Part shown: positions 8,365 through 15,844 of the stretch, piece by piece | Layout: each line of letters begins with the position of its first letter | Numbering within the stretch: position 1 is the stretch's first letter | Origin: Pseudomonas baetica | GTDB taxonomy: Bacteria; Pseudomonadota; Gammaproteobacteria; Pseudomonadales; Pseudomonadaceae | Length of the DNA stretch: 64,000 bases | NCBI RefSeq assembly: GCF_019733355.1 | Contig: NZ_JAIHLQ010000019.1 | Location: 79,869-143,868 of the forward strand | Reading direction: 5' to 3' | Notes under the pieces: model-generated | What the model was told of the DNA's origin: nothing | The model's input: only the letters and a program-made list of their open reading frames with translations | Database searches by the model: none | Program-made: the position numbers and the translations under genes

Positions 8365-10677
8365 TTACGCCAACCGGGCGCGCAACTGCCGCGCGGCGGC
8401 CACCATGTTCACCAGCGCTGCTTCGGTTTCCGGCCACGCCCGGGTCTTCAAGCCGCAATCGGGGTTGACCCACAACCGTTCGGCCGGAATCCGCTGCACC
8501 GCTTTGCTCATCAACTTGACCATCTCGGCGGTGTCCGGCACCCGTGGCGAGTGGATGTCGTAGACACCCGGGCCAATGTCATTGGGGTAATCAAACGCCT
8601 CGAAGGCTTCGAGCAGTTCCATGTCCGAGCGCGAGGTCTCGAGGGTGATGACGTCGGCGTCCATGTCGGCAATCGCTTTGATCACGTCATTGAATTCGCT
8701 GTAGCACATGTGGGTGTGGATCTGCGTTTCGTCCTTGACGCCCGAAGCCGTCAAGCGGAACGCCTCAACCGCCCAGTCGAGGTATTCCTGCCATTGCGCG
8801 CGGCGTAACGGCAGGCCTTCGCGGAACGCCGCTTCGTCGATCTGCACAATCTTGATCCCGGCGTTTTCCAGATCCACCACTTCATCACGCAGAGCCAACG
8901 CCAATTGCTGCGCCTGGACTTTGCGCGACACGTCTTCGCGGGGGAACGACCACATCAGCATGGTCACGGGACCGGTCAGCATGCCTTTCATGACTTTGTC
9001 GGTGAGGCTTTGCGCGTAGCTGATCCAGTCCACCGTCATGGCGTGCGGCCGGCTCAGGTCGCCGTAAATCACTGCCGGTTTCACACAGCGCGAACCGTAG
9101 CTCTGCACCCAGCCGAAACGGGTGAACAGGTAACCGTCGAGTTGCTCGGCGAAGTACTCGACCATGTCGTTGCGCTCGGCCTCGCCGTGTACCAGCACAT
9201 CCAGCCCCAGGCGTTCCTGCACCTGCACGGCGTGGCGAATTTCGCTGCGCATGGCATCGTGGTAATCGTTGGCCGACAGCTTGCCCTGCTTAAAGGCCTG
9301 ACGCGCCAGACGAATCGAAGCGGTCTGCGGGAACGAGCCGATGGTGGTGGTCGGGAACGTTGGCAATTGCAGGCGCGCCTGTTGCTTGCCGATGCGTTTG
9401 GCAAACGGCGAATGACGCTGGCTGTCGCTGGCATTGATCGCGTTGATCCGCGCCTGCACCTGGGTTTTGTGAATGCGCGGTGACTGCGCCCGGCTTGCCT
9501 GAATCGCCCGGCTTTGGGCCAGTGCGGTTTGTACCTTGGGCGCTTGCGGGTCGTTCAAGGCATCGCGCAGCACGGAGATTTCGCTGCACTTCTGCACGGC
9601 AAATGCCAGCCAGTTCTTGAGTTCCGGATCGAGCTTGTCTTCACGCTCGACATCCACCGGGCTGTGCAGCAACGAGCAGGAACTGCTGACCCACAGGTTG
9701 TCGCCGAAACGCTCCTGCGCCGGTTGCAATTGCGCCAGCGCCTGCTCCAGTTCACAGCGCCAGACGTTGCGCCCATTGACCAGGCCCACCGAAAGAATCT
9801 TGTAGGTCGGCAGGCGATCCAGCACTTGACCGAGTTGCTCCGGCGCACGCACCGCATCAATGTGCAGCCCTTGTACCGGCAGGCCGACAGCCAGACCAAG
9901 GTTGTCTTGCAGGCCACTGAAGTAGGTCGCCACGAGTTTTTTCAACGGCGAATACTGAAGGATGTGATAGGCGCGCTCAAAGGCGCTCTTCCACGCTTGC
10001 GGCAGATCGAGGGTGAGGATCGGCTCGTCGATCTGCACCCATTCCACGCCTTGCTCGGCAAGGCGCACGAGGATCTGGTTGTAGACCGGCAGCAGACGCT
10101 CCAGCAAATCGAGCTTGTCGAAATCGTTGCCTTTGGCCTTGCCCAGCCACAGAAACGTCAACGGGCCGATGATCACCGGTTTGACGTTGTGGCCCAACGC
10201 CTGGGCCTCTTCGACTTCATCGAACAACTGCTCCCAACTCAGCTTGAACTGTTGATCAGCGCTGAATTCCGGGACGAGGTAGTGATAATTGGTGTCGAAC
10301 CACTTGGTCAGTTCTTGGGCATATCGGGTTTGGCCGTGGTCACTACCGCAGCAGTTCGAGGTAGCGCCACGGGCCATGGCGAACAGGGTGTCGAGGCTCG
10401 GCTGGCCATGCTCATCGCGCACACCGTCGAAACGCTCGGGGATCACGCCGAAGGTCAGCGAGTGAGTCAGCACCTGGTCGTACCAGGCGAAGTCGCCGAC
10501 CGGCAGCAAGTCGATGCCGGCCGCTTTCTGCAACTGCCAGTGAGTGGCGCGCAAATCACGGCCAACCTGGTTCAGCGCGGCCTGATCGAGATCGCCTTTC
10601 CAATAGGCTTCGAGGGCTTTTTTCAGTTCGCGGTCGGCGCCAATGCGCGGAAAACCAAGGGTGTGGGCCACGGCCAT
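8365..10677 (-). CDS. metE: Cobalamin-independent methionine synthase MetE
   Basis: The product is 770 residues, the usual length for MetE. It transfers the methyl group of 5-methyltetrahydropteroyl-triglutamate to homocysteine. The N-terminal barrel opens with MAVAHTLGFPRIGADRELKK. The C-terminal barrel holds the zinc site: the HTHMCYSEF motif supplies His and Cys and NPDCGLKTR the second Cys, with the TTIGSFPQT segment at the start of that barrel. The start was set at MAVAHTLG (GGAG upstream) because this is the family N-terminus. It is divergent from metR, as is normal for its activator. Confidence 0.97.
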   Translation of the reverse strand: MAVAHTLGFPRIGADRELKKALEAYWKGDLDQAALNQVGRDLRATHWQLQKAAGIDLLPVGDFAWYDQVLTHSLTFGVIPERFDGVRDEHGQPSLDTLFAMARGATSNCCGSDHGQTRYAQELTKWFDTNYHYLVPEFSADQQFKLSWEQLFDEVEEAQALGHNVKPVIIGPLTFLWLGKAKGNDFDKLDLLERLLPVYNQILVRLAEQGVEWVQIDEPILTLDLPQAWKSAFERAYHILQYSPLKKLVATYFSGLQDNLGLAVGLPVQGLHIDAVRAPEQLGQVLDRLPTYKILSVGLVNGRNVWRCELEQALAQLQPAQERFGDNLWVSSSCSLLHSPVDVEREDKLDPELKNWLAFAVQKCSEISVLRDALNDPQAPKVQTALAQSRAIQASRAQSPRIHKTQVQARINAINASDSQRHSPFAKRIGKQQARLQLPTFPTTTIGSFPQTASIRLARQAFKQGKLSANDYHDAMRSEIRHAVQVQERLGLDVLVHGEAERNDMVEYFAEQLDGYLFTRFGWVQSYGSRCVKPAVIYGDLSRPHAMTVDWISYAQSLTDKVMKGMLTGPVTMLMWSFPREDVSRKVQAQQLALALRDEVVDLENAGIKIVQIDEAAFREGLPLRRAQWQEYLDWAVEAFRLTASGVKDETQIHTHMCYSEFNDVIKAIADMDADVITLETSRSDMELLEAFEAFDYPNDIGPGVYDIHSPRVPDTAEMVKLMSKAVQRIPAERLWVNPDCGLKTRAWPETEAALVNMVAAARQLRARLA

Positions 10678-10732
10678 GTCGAATGTGCTCCATGAGTAAA
10701 AGATGGCGCCATTGTCGACAGCCAAGCCAACA

Positions 10733-10745
10733 TGAGACAAACTCA
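10733..10745. promoter_or_regulatory. Candidate MetR operator in the metE-metR divergent region
   Basis: TGAGACAAACTCA is a perfect inverted repeat (TGAG-N5-CTCA). MetR of enteric bacteria recognises TGAA-N5-TTCA, and LysR-family sites follow T-N11-A, so this is a plausible variant. It sits between the divergent starts. Confidence 0.45.
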
Positions 10746-10788
10746 ACCTTTTCGTGTTGATCACAAGTTTTCCTCATGGAGCCAGCCG

Positions 10789-11706
10789 GTGCTTGAAATC
10801 CGTCACCTCAAAACCCTGCACGCATTGCGCGAGGCGGACAGCCTGGTCGATGCCGCCGACCGTTTGCACCTGACCCAATCGGCGCTGTCCCACCAGTTCA
10901 AGGAGCTGGAGGAGCGTATGGGCATGCAATTGTTCGTGCGCAAGACCAAACCGGTGCGTTTCACCAGCGCCGGTCTGCGCCTGCTGCAACTGGCCGACGC
11001 CACCCTGCCGCTGCTGCGCGCCGCCGAACGCGACATCGCCCGACTGGCCGGCGGCACCGCCGGGCGCCTGCACATGGCCATCGAATGCCATAGCTGCTTT
11101 CAGTGGCTGATGCCGACCATCGACCAGTTCCGCGATGCCTGGCCGGAAGTCGAACTCGACCTCGCCTCGGGCTTCTCCTTCGCCCCGCTGCCGGCCCTGG
11201 CCCGTGGCGATCTGGATCTGGTGGTGACCTCTGATCCGCTGGACATCGCCGGCATCACCTACGTGCCGCTGTTCACCTACGAAGCCATGTTAGCGGTGGC
11301 CAATCAGCACCCGTTGGCGAACAAACCCTACATCGTCCCCGAAGACTTGCTGACCGAAACGCTGATCACCTACCCGGTGGAACGCGACCGCCTGGACATC
11401 TTCACCCGCTTCCTCGAACCCGCCGACATCGAGCCGGCGCAGGTACGCACCTCGGAACTGACAGTGATGATGATGCAACTGGTCGCCAGCGGCCGTGGCG
11501 TCTGCGGCATGCCGCACTGGGCGCTGCATGAATACAGCTCACGCGGTTACGTGAAGGGCAAACGGCTGGGGGAGAAAGGCTTGTTTGCCACGCTGTACGC
11601 CGGGATTCGCGCCGATATGCTCGATGCGCCGTACATGCGCGACTTTCTGCTGACGGCCAAGGACACTTCGTTTTCGACGCTGGATGGTGTTAGCGCGGTG
11701 CGTTGA
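10789..11706 (+). CDS. metR: LysR-family regulator MetR
   Basis: The product is 305 residues from the GTG at 10789, which follows GGAG at good spacing and gives the family N-terminus (V/M)LEIRHLKTLHALREADSL. Upstream in-frame ATG codons would add a non-conserved tail. The winged helix-turn-helix lies at residues 1-60 (AADRLHLTQSALSHQFKELE), and the periplasmic-binding-protein-like effector domain follows. MetR senses homocysteine and activates metE and other methionine genes. Divergence from metE and the intervening palindrome support the assignment. Confidence 0.92.
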   Translation: MLEIRHLKTLHALREADSLVDAADRLHLTQSALSHQFKELEERMGMQLFVRKTKPVRFTSAGLRLLQLADATLPLLRAAERDIARLAGGTAGRLHMAIECHSCFQWLMPTIDQFRDAWPEVELDLASGFSFAPLPALARGDLDLVVTSDPLDIAGITYVPLFTYEAMLAVANQHPLANKPYIVPEDLLTETLITYPVERDRLDIFTRFLEPADIEPAQVRTSELTVMMMQLVASGRGVCGMPHWALHEYSSRGYVKGKRLGEKGLFATLYAGIRADMLDAPYMRDFLLTAKDTSFSTLDGVSAVR

Positions 11707-11724
11707 TCACCACCACACCCTCCA

Positions 11725-11803
11725 GGCTTGCTCGCGAAAGCGGTTTGTCCGTTGAGCAATCCTTATCTGACCGACCGTATTCGCGAGCAAGCCCGCTCCC
11801 ACA
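11725..11803. repeat. Paired REP-like inverted repeat
   Basis: GGCTTGCTCGCGAA and TTCGCGAGCAAGCC are exact inverse arms around a 41-base spacer, continuing into CGCTCCCACAG. It belongs to the same repeat class as the copies at 12455, 56917 and 63818. Confidence 0.8.
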
Positions 11804-12031
11804 GTGATCCGGGTGTTTTCAGAGTTTTGGGCAGACTAAACAGTGCTGTTTAACTGACATGTCCAGACATGGACTCAGGCTACGCAACCTTGCGTCACGG
11901 CCTACAGCTACGCCAGAATCCGCCGGCTTGTGCGCCTTGGGCCGGGTCTCTATCGTTTGTCGGTCGCTGACACATTCAGCGATCGGGTTTAGCGACTCGA
12001 ACGGTACAAGAGCGACAGCGATCCAGTTTTT
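11804..12031. other. Non-coding stretch upstream of leader RNA copy A
   Basis: I see no convincing gene. The part near 11960-11990 (GGTCGCTGACACATTCAGCG) matches the hairpin GTCGCTGCAAATTCAGCGA found in the same relative place before leader copies B and C. It therefore probably carries the promoter region of the DUF6124-type gene. Confidence 0.5.
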
Positions 12032-12161
12032 TTGCAGGTGTTCTTTCTGCAACTAATGTTATGGCAGCTGTGCGTGGGAGGCCTTCGGGCCTGCCGGGCT
12101 CTTGTACCCCCGGTTCGCTAACCTGCGTGCAGCTGCCACCCTTACTTGTTTAGCGACAAGT
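12032..12161 (+). ncRNA. Structured leader RNA copy A, before a DUF6124-type gene
   Basis: A series of stems can be read by eye. P0 TTGCAG/CTGCAA (12032-12037 with 12047-12052). P1 in two halves, GGCAGCT/AGCTGCC (12063-12069 with 12131-12137) and CGTGGG/CCTGCG (12073-12078 with 12122-12127). P2 AGGCC-TTCG-GGCCT (12079-12092). P3 CCGGG/CCCGG (12094-12098 with 12109-12113). P4 ACTTG/CAAGT (12144-12161). The same arrangement with different bases occurs at 62431-62561 and 63263-63399. It ends 21 bases before the Shine-Dalgarno of the small gene, so it is probably a 5' UTR element. Confidence 0.75.
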
Positions 12162-12195
12162 ATTGGAGGTTTCATCCGGTACAAGGAGATTCGCC

Positions 12196-12444
12196 ATGTT
12201 CAAGGTAACGCCCAACCCGCCTCGCCTCCGCAGCACCTTATTCCACGTCAGCCCCGACACCGCCAACGAAACCCTGCTCGCCCACGCCTGTGAATCCCTC
12301 GCCTCGGCGAGCGTGATGCTCAGTGATTTCGCCGGCCTGCTCGACACGCCGCATCGCAACACCCTGCTCGGTATTCAACAGGTGGTGATGCTCGGCGAAC
12401 TGACGGTAAACCGTGCGCTGGATAACCTCGATCCCCGCGCCTGA
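12196..12444 (+). CDS. Small DUF6124/DUF3077-type protein, short form
   Basis: An 82-residue protein with AAGGAG at 12183-12188 and a 7-base spacing to ATG. The sequence shares TPNPP at the N-terminus, then LLAHACESLASASVMLSDFAG and IQQVVMLGELTVNRALDN, with the 124-residue protein at 63437. Compared with that protein it lacks about 40 residues between TPNPP and the STLF/STMF segment. The family is, as I recall, annotated DUF3077 or DUF6124 in Pseudomonas and has no known function. The helical C-terminal half looks like a small binding or oligomerisation domain. It follows structured leader copy A. Confidence 0.8.
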   Translation: MFKVTPNPPRLRSTLFHVSPDTANETLLAHACESLASASVMLSDFAGLLDTPHRNTLLGIQQVVMLGELTVNRALDNLDPRA

Positions 12445-12454
12445 AACACAAACT

Positions 12455-12548
12455 CCTGTGGGAACGAGCCTGCTCGCGATAGCGATCTTTCAGTCAGCGT
12501 CCAGGTGACTGATACACCGCTATCGCGAGCAGGCCTCGCTCCTACAGG
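12455..12548. repeat. Paired REP-like inverted repeat
   Basis: The arms CGAGCCTGCTCGCGATAGCG and CGCTATCGCGAGCAGGCCTCG face each other, flanked by CCTGTGGGA and TCCTACAGG. It lies between the DUF6124-type gene and the convergent GNAT gene. Confidence 0.8.
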
Positions 12549-12564
12549 GTGAAACAATGGTGGG

Positions 12565-13062
12565 TCAGAGTTCACGCCACATGTGGATCTTGTCGAAATA
12601 GTCTTCACCGACCCGCACGGCCAACGGTTCGAGGCCGAACTGGATAAAACCGCAGCGTTGATACAGCTTGAACGCCGCGTCGTTGCCAGCGGTGACGGTG
12701 AGCTGGATGAGTTTCAGCTCGGGATGGTTTTGGCCTTCGCTCAGCGCGGCTTGCACCAGTTCATAACCCAAGCCGTGCTGACGAAAATCCGCCGACACGT
12801 ACATGCCGAATAACGTGGCCTTGTGTCGGGCCTTCTCACGAGGCTCGAACGCCAGACCGACGATGCCCGCCAATACGCCGTCCTCGAACGCACCGAGCAC
12901 CACATCGAGCTTGCTGGTCAGCCGCGCTTCCCACCAGCTCAACGGCATCACTGCCCGTTCGCGCACGCTGGAGGTGAAGGCTTGCGGATGGCGGTCATAG
13001 GCCTGGAGCATCAGCTCGCGATAGGCCAGGGCATGGCTGGCGTCCAGCCGTTCGATCCACAT
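12565..13062 (-). CDS. GNAT-family N-acetyltransferase
   Basis: The product is 165 residues. The acetyl-CoA-binding core is visible as LFGMYVSADFRQHGLGYELV (the R/Q-x-x-G-x-G/A loop) followed by LIQLTVTAGNDAAFKLYQRCGF, the usual beta4-alpha4 region. Substrate is unknown. The start MWIERLDASH lies one base after the stop of the LysE-family gene (TGA-G-ATG) with GAGG upstream. The two are therefore translationally coupled, which hints at a shared substrate, perhaps an amine or amino acid. Confidence 0.85.
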   Translation of the reverse strand: MWIERLDASHALAYRELMLQAYDRHPQAFTSSVRERAVMPLSWWEARLTSKLDVVLGAFEDGVLAGIVGLAFEPREKARHKATLFGMYVSADFRQHGLGYELVQAALSEGQNHPELKLIQLTVTAGNDAAFKLYQRCGFIQFGLEPLAVRVGEDYFDKIHMWREL

Positions 13063-13063
13063 C

Positions 13064-13702
13064 TCAAGCCCCTCGCCGTTGTTCAAGCATCAACCGCACG
13101 GCCAGACCACCGAGTACCAGGCCCATGAAGTAACGCTGCACCGCCAGCCACGTCGGGTTACGCACGAACCACGATGCGATGCCCGCCGCGAACAGTGCGA
13201 TCAACAGATTGACGGAAAAACTGACGCTGATTTGGGTCAGGCCAAGAATGACGCTCTGGGTGAATACCGAGCCATGTTCAGGCGTGATGAATTGCGGAAA
13301 TACCGAGAGGTAGAACACCGCAATTTTCGGGTTCAGCGCGCTGGTGAGAAAGCCCATGGTGATCAGTTTGCGCGATGAGTCCGGTGGCAGTTGCTGCGCC
13401 TGGAAAGGTGAACGTGCGCCGGGTTTCACCGCTTGCCAGGCCAGCCACAGCAGATACAGCGCGCCAGCCCACTTCAACACCTCATAAGCCATCGGCACCG
13501 CGAGAAACACCGCCGTCAAACCGGCGGCCGCTGCAAACATGTGCACAAAAAAACCGGCCACCACGCCCAGCAACGAGGTCACACCGGCCTTGCGCCCCTG
13601 GCAGATCGAACGCGAGATCAGGTAGATCATGTTCGGCCCCGGCGTCAGTACCATCAGCAACGCGGCGGCGGCGAAAATCAGCAGGTCTTGAAGCGGGATC
13701 AT
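13064..13702 (-). CDS. LysE/RhtB-family amino-acid exporter
   Basis: A 212-residue membrane protein with about six helices. The family signature LTPGPNMIYLISRSICQGRK is at residues 19-38, and the conserved FLTSALNPKIAVFYLSVFPQ follows near residue 115. Such proteins export amino acids or homoserine-type compounds across the inner membrane using the proton gradient. AAGGA lies 7 bases before the ATG. It heads a two-gene operon with the acetyltransferase; the substrate cannot be read from sequence. Confidence 0.9.
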   Translation of the reverse strand: MIPLQDLLIFAAAALLMVLTPGPNMIYLISRSICQGRKAGVTSLLGVVAGFFVHMFAAAAGLTAVFLAVPMAYEVLKWAGALYLLWLAWQAVKPGARSPFQAQQLPPDSSRKLITMGFLTSALNPKIAVFYLSVFPQFITPEHGSVFTQSVILGLTQISVSFSVNLLIALFAAGIASWFVRNPTWLAVQRYFMGLVLGGLAVRLMLEQRRGA

Positions 13703-13725
13703 GGCAAAGTCCTTTGCGTGGATGA

Positions 13726-14160
13726 TCAGGCGATGGCGGTGAGCGAGGCCCGATAAAACGGCAGGATCAGGTCGCGTGTCAATGGCGCCAGTTCAACATC
13801 GCCGTCGGTGGCAGGGTCGATCCAGACCACCTCTTCGATTTCGGCGGCAGGGGTGACTTCGGTGTCGATGGTCAGTTGAAAGATTTCAGCCTGTACGACA
13901 AACCCTGGCTCGTTGGCGGCGGGGGCGCAGAACTGGCCGAGGAATGTCGCCTGCGCCGGGTCGATGCGCAATCCCAACTCTTCCTCCAGTTCACGGGCCA
14001 GTGCATGCAGCGGCCGTTCGTGGGGCTCGATCTTGCCGCCCGGTTGCATGAACGCCGTGGTACCGCGCTTGCGTACCAGCAGGGTGCGACCGTCAGCGCC
14101 GAGCAGCAGCGCGGCGGCGATACGAATGATGCGTGGGGAGACAACGGATGCAGAGGTCAT
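13726..14160 (-). CDS. Nudix (MutT-like) hydrolase
   Basis: The product is 144 residues. The Nudix box GX5EX7REUXEEXGU is complete: GGKIEPHERPLHALARELEE followed by ELGL, holding the metal-binding glutamates. It presumably hydrolyses a nucleoside diphosphate derivative; substrate specificity is not inferable. It precedes the LysE-GNAT pair on the same strand, with only 23 bases between, so it may be cotranscribed. Confidence 0.9.
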   Translation of the reverse strand: MTSASVVSPRIIRIAAALLLGADGRTLLVRKRGTTAFMQPGGKIEPHERPLHALARELEEELGLRIDPAQATFLGQFCAPAANEPGFVVQAEIFQLTIDTEVTPAAEIEEVVWIDPATDGDVELAPLTRDLILPFYRASLTAIA

Positions 14161-14229
14161 GGGTCAGCCACCGGCCTGAAAAAACCGCAAGGATCCCATG
14201 CCTGCCCAAGGACGTCACCTTACAGATCG

Positions 14230-15588
14230 CTAACCCTGAGCCTTGAGTTGCTCGTCGACCTCCTCAGGCACTTTAACGAAAATCTTGTATTTGCCGCCTT
14301 CCATGGCTTCGAAAGCAATCAGCTTTTCCACCAACAGGCCGCTGAGGGTTTTGCCAGCATTGAGCAGCAACATGCCGTTATCAGCGTTGAGATTGCGCGC
14401 CAGAATCATTCCCGGCGCCAGATCCCGCGTGGTCAATACCTTGACCGTCGGATCGGCCAGCGTGACATCGCTGAGGAAGGCCGCACACACTTGAATGAAA
14501 TCTTCGACCAGTTCCGGATCGTACAGGCGTGCGGCGTACTGGCGCAGGTACAGCAACGCTTCGTCGCTGTTCATCTGCCGCTCAAGAATCAGGCCGCGTT
14601 GCAACTCGACGAAGTCCACCGCCAGTTTCAGTAACCGCGAGCCGAAGGGAATTGCCTCGCCCTTGAGGCGGTCGGGAAAGCCGCTGCCGTCCCATCGCTC
14701 CTGGTGATGCAGGATCAAGCGTGCGGCATCTTTCATCGGGTCCAGCGTCATCAGCAATGACTCGCTCTGCTTCGGATACCCGCGATAGCGCTCTTGATCG
14801 GTATGACGCAGCAAATCCGAAGGCGTAATCATCATGCCGTCGGTCCAGCTCAGTTTGCCGACATTGTAGAGCGCCGCCGCCATGGTCAGGTCACGGCTGG
14901 TGGCTTCGTCCAGGTCATGGTGTTTGCAGTAGCTGCGCACCAGTTCGATGATCTGCCGGTTGGTCTGTTTGGCCGGGGGCAAGCGCAGATTGGCCAGCAA
15001 CGAGAACACTTCGGTGCCGGTGACATAGCTGCGCTTGAGTTCTTCGTAAGCCAGATCAAGCATGTCGGCGGTTTGTTGCAGCTCGGCGGTGCGCGCCGCG
15101 ACATGTTTTTCCAGGGTGCTGTTGAGTAGTTTGAGCTGATCGTTTTGCACCCGGGCCAACTGTTCCAGGCGCTGACGTTCTCGCTCGGAGTGCTGATGCT
15201 CCAGGGACTGACGCAGGATCAGCAGCAACTCTTCGTCATTCCACGGTTTGCTGATGTAACGATGAATCTGCCCGTCATTGATCGCCTTTATGATCGCGGA
15301 CGGGTCGGCGTAGCCCGTGAGCATGATGCGCACGGTCGCCGGATGACGTTGGCGAACATGAGCCAGCAACGAGGCGCCGTCCATATTGGGCATACGAGCA
15401 TCGCTCATGACCAGGTCCACTGCCTGCTGTTCCAGCATCTCCAGTGCCTGGGCGCCGCTCGTGGCCAGCAGGACATCGTAGGGTTGGCCCCGCAACAGGC
15501 GGCGCAAGCTGTTGAGGATCGACTCCTCGTCATCGACCAGCAGCACTGTGGGGCGGTGAGGCAGAGTCGGGGCGGATTGCTCTTCCAT
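14230..15588 (-). CDS. Response regulator with degenerate HD-GYP (YN-GYP) output domain
   Basis: The product is 452 residues. The receiver (residues 13-130) has the acidic pair at D19-D20, phospho-acceptor D63 (VMSDARMPNMDG) and K114. A coiled coil spans about 135-185. The output domain resembles HD-GYP c-di-GMP phosphodiesterases: HHQERWDGSGFP at 294-305 keeps the second half. The catalytic HD is replaced by YN (AALYNVGK, residues 241-242), and the expected HT motif is replaced by a GYPKQ segment. P. aeruginosa PA2572 is a described YN-GYP regulator, and this looks like the same type. Catalysis is unlikely; a binding or protein-interaction role is more probable. It is divergent from the signalling operon to the right. 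Confidence 0.85.
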   Translation of the reverse strand: MEEQSAPTLPHRPTVLLVDDEESILNSLRRLLRGQPYDVLLATSGAQALEMLEQQAVDLVMSDARMPNMDGASLLAHVRQRHPATVRIMLTGYADPSAIIKAINDGQIHRYISKPWNDEELLLILRQSLEHQHSERERQRLEQLARVQNDQLKLLNSTLEKHVAARTAELQQTADMLDLAYEELKRSYVTGTEVFSLLANLRLPPAKQTNRQIIELVRSYCKHHDLDEATSRDLTMAAALYNVGKLSWTDGMMITPSDLLRHTDQERYRGYPKQSESLLMTLDPMKDAARLILHHQERWDGSGFPDRLKGEAIPFGSRLLKLAVDFVELQRGLILERQMNSDEALLYLRQYAARLYDPELVEDFIQVCAAFLSDVTLADPTVKVLTTRDLAPGMILARNLNADNGMLLLNAGKTLSGLLVEKLIAFEAMEGGKYKIFVKVPEEVDEQLKAQG

Positions 15589-15805
15589 GGCGTGACCTCA
15601 AGCAAAACAGTGAACGTAAACGACGCACTGGCCTACCGCCTCGCTTGCCTGTGCCTGACTGAAGGCTAGATGATTTTCTGCAGCGCTCACGCAAATCTTC
15701 AGCCCGAGTGCACAGGCGAAGTGCCAAGGGCGCGACTATGCTCAACTCGCAGGCGGACTCCATCGGCCTTCGAACAGGCATGTAGTGAGGGAAAGGATGC
15801 TCCCG

Positions 15806-15844
15806 ATGACAACAGCATGTGACCCCGTGGACCGCGCGGTATGA
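15806..15844 (+). CDS. Possible 12-residue leader peptide of the signalling operon
   Basis: ATG at 15806 opens a 12-codon frame (MTTACDPVDRAV) with AAAGGA at 15792-15797, eight bases upstream. Its TGA overlaps the start of the following receiver-GGDEF-EAL gene as ATGA. That gene has no good Shine-Dalgarno of its own, so the small frame may deliver ribosomes to it. Other junctions in this operon also use ATGA overlaps. The function is inferred only from this geometry. Confidence 0.45.
   Translation: MTTACDPVDRAV

Noticed and set aside
11859..12056. Possible small gene between metR and leader copy A
   Set aside because: No ribosome binding site, no homology in the other cassettes at protein level, and the region matches the non-coding upstream element of copies B and C.
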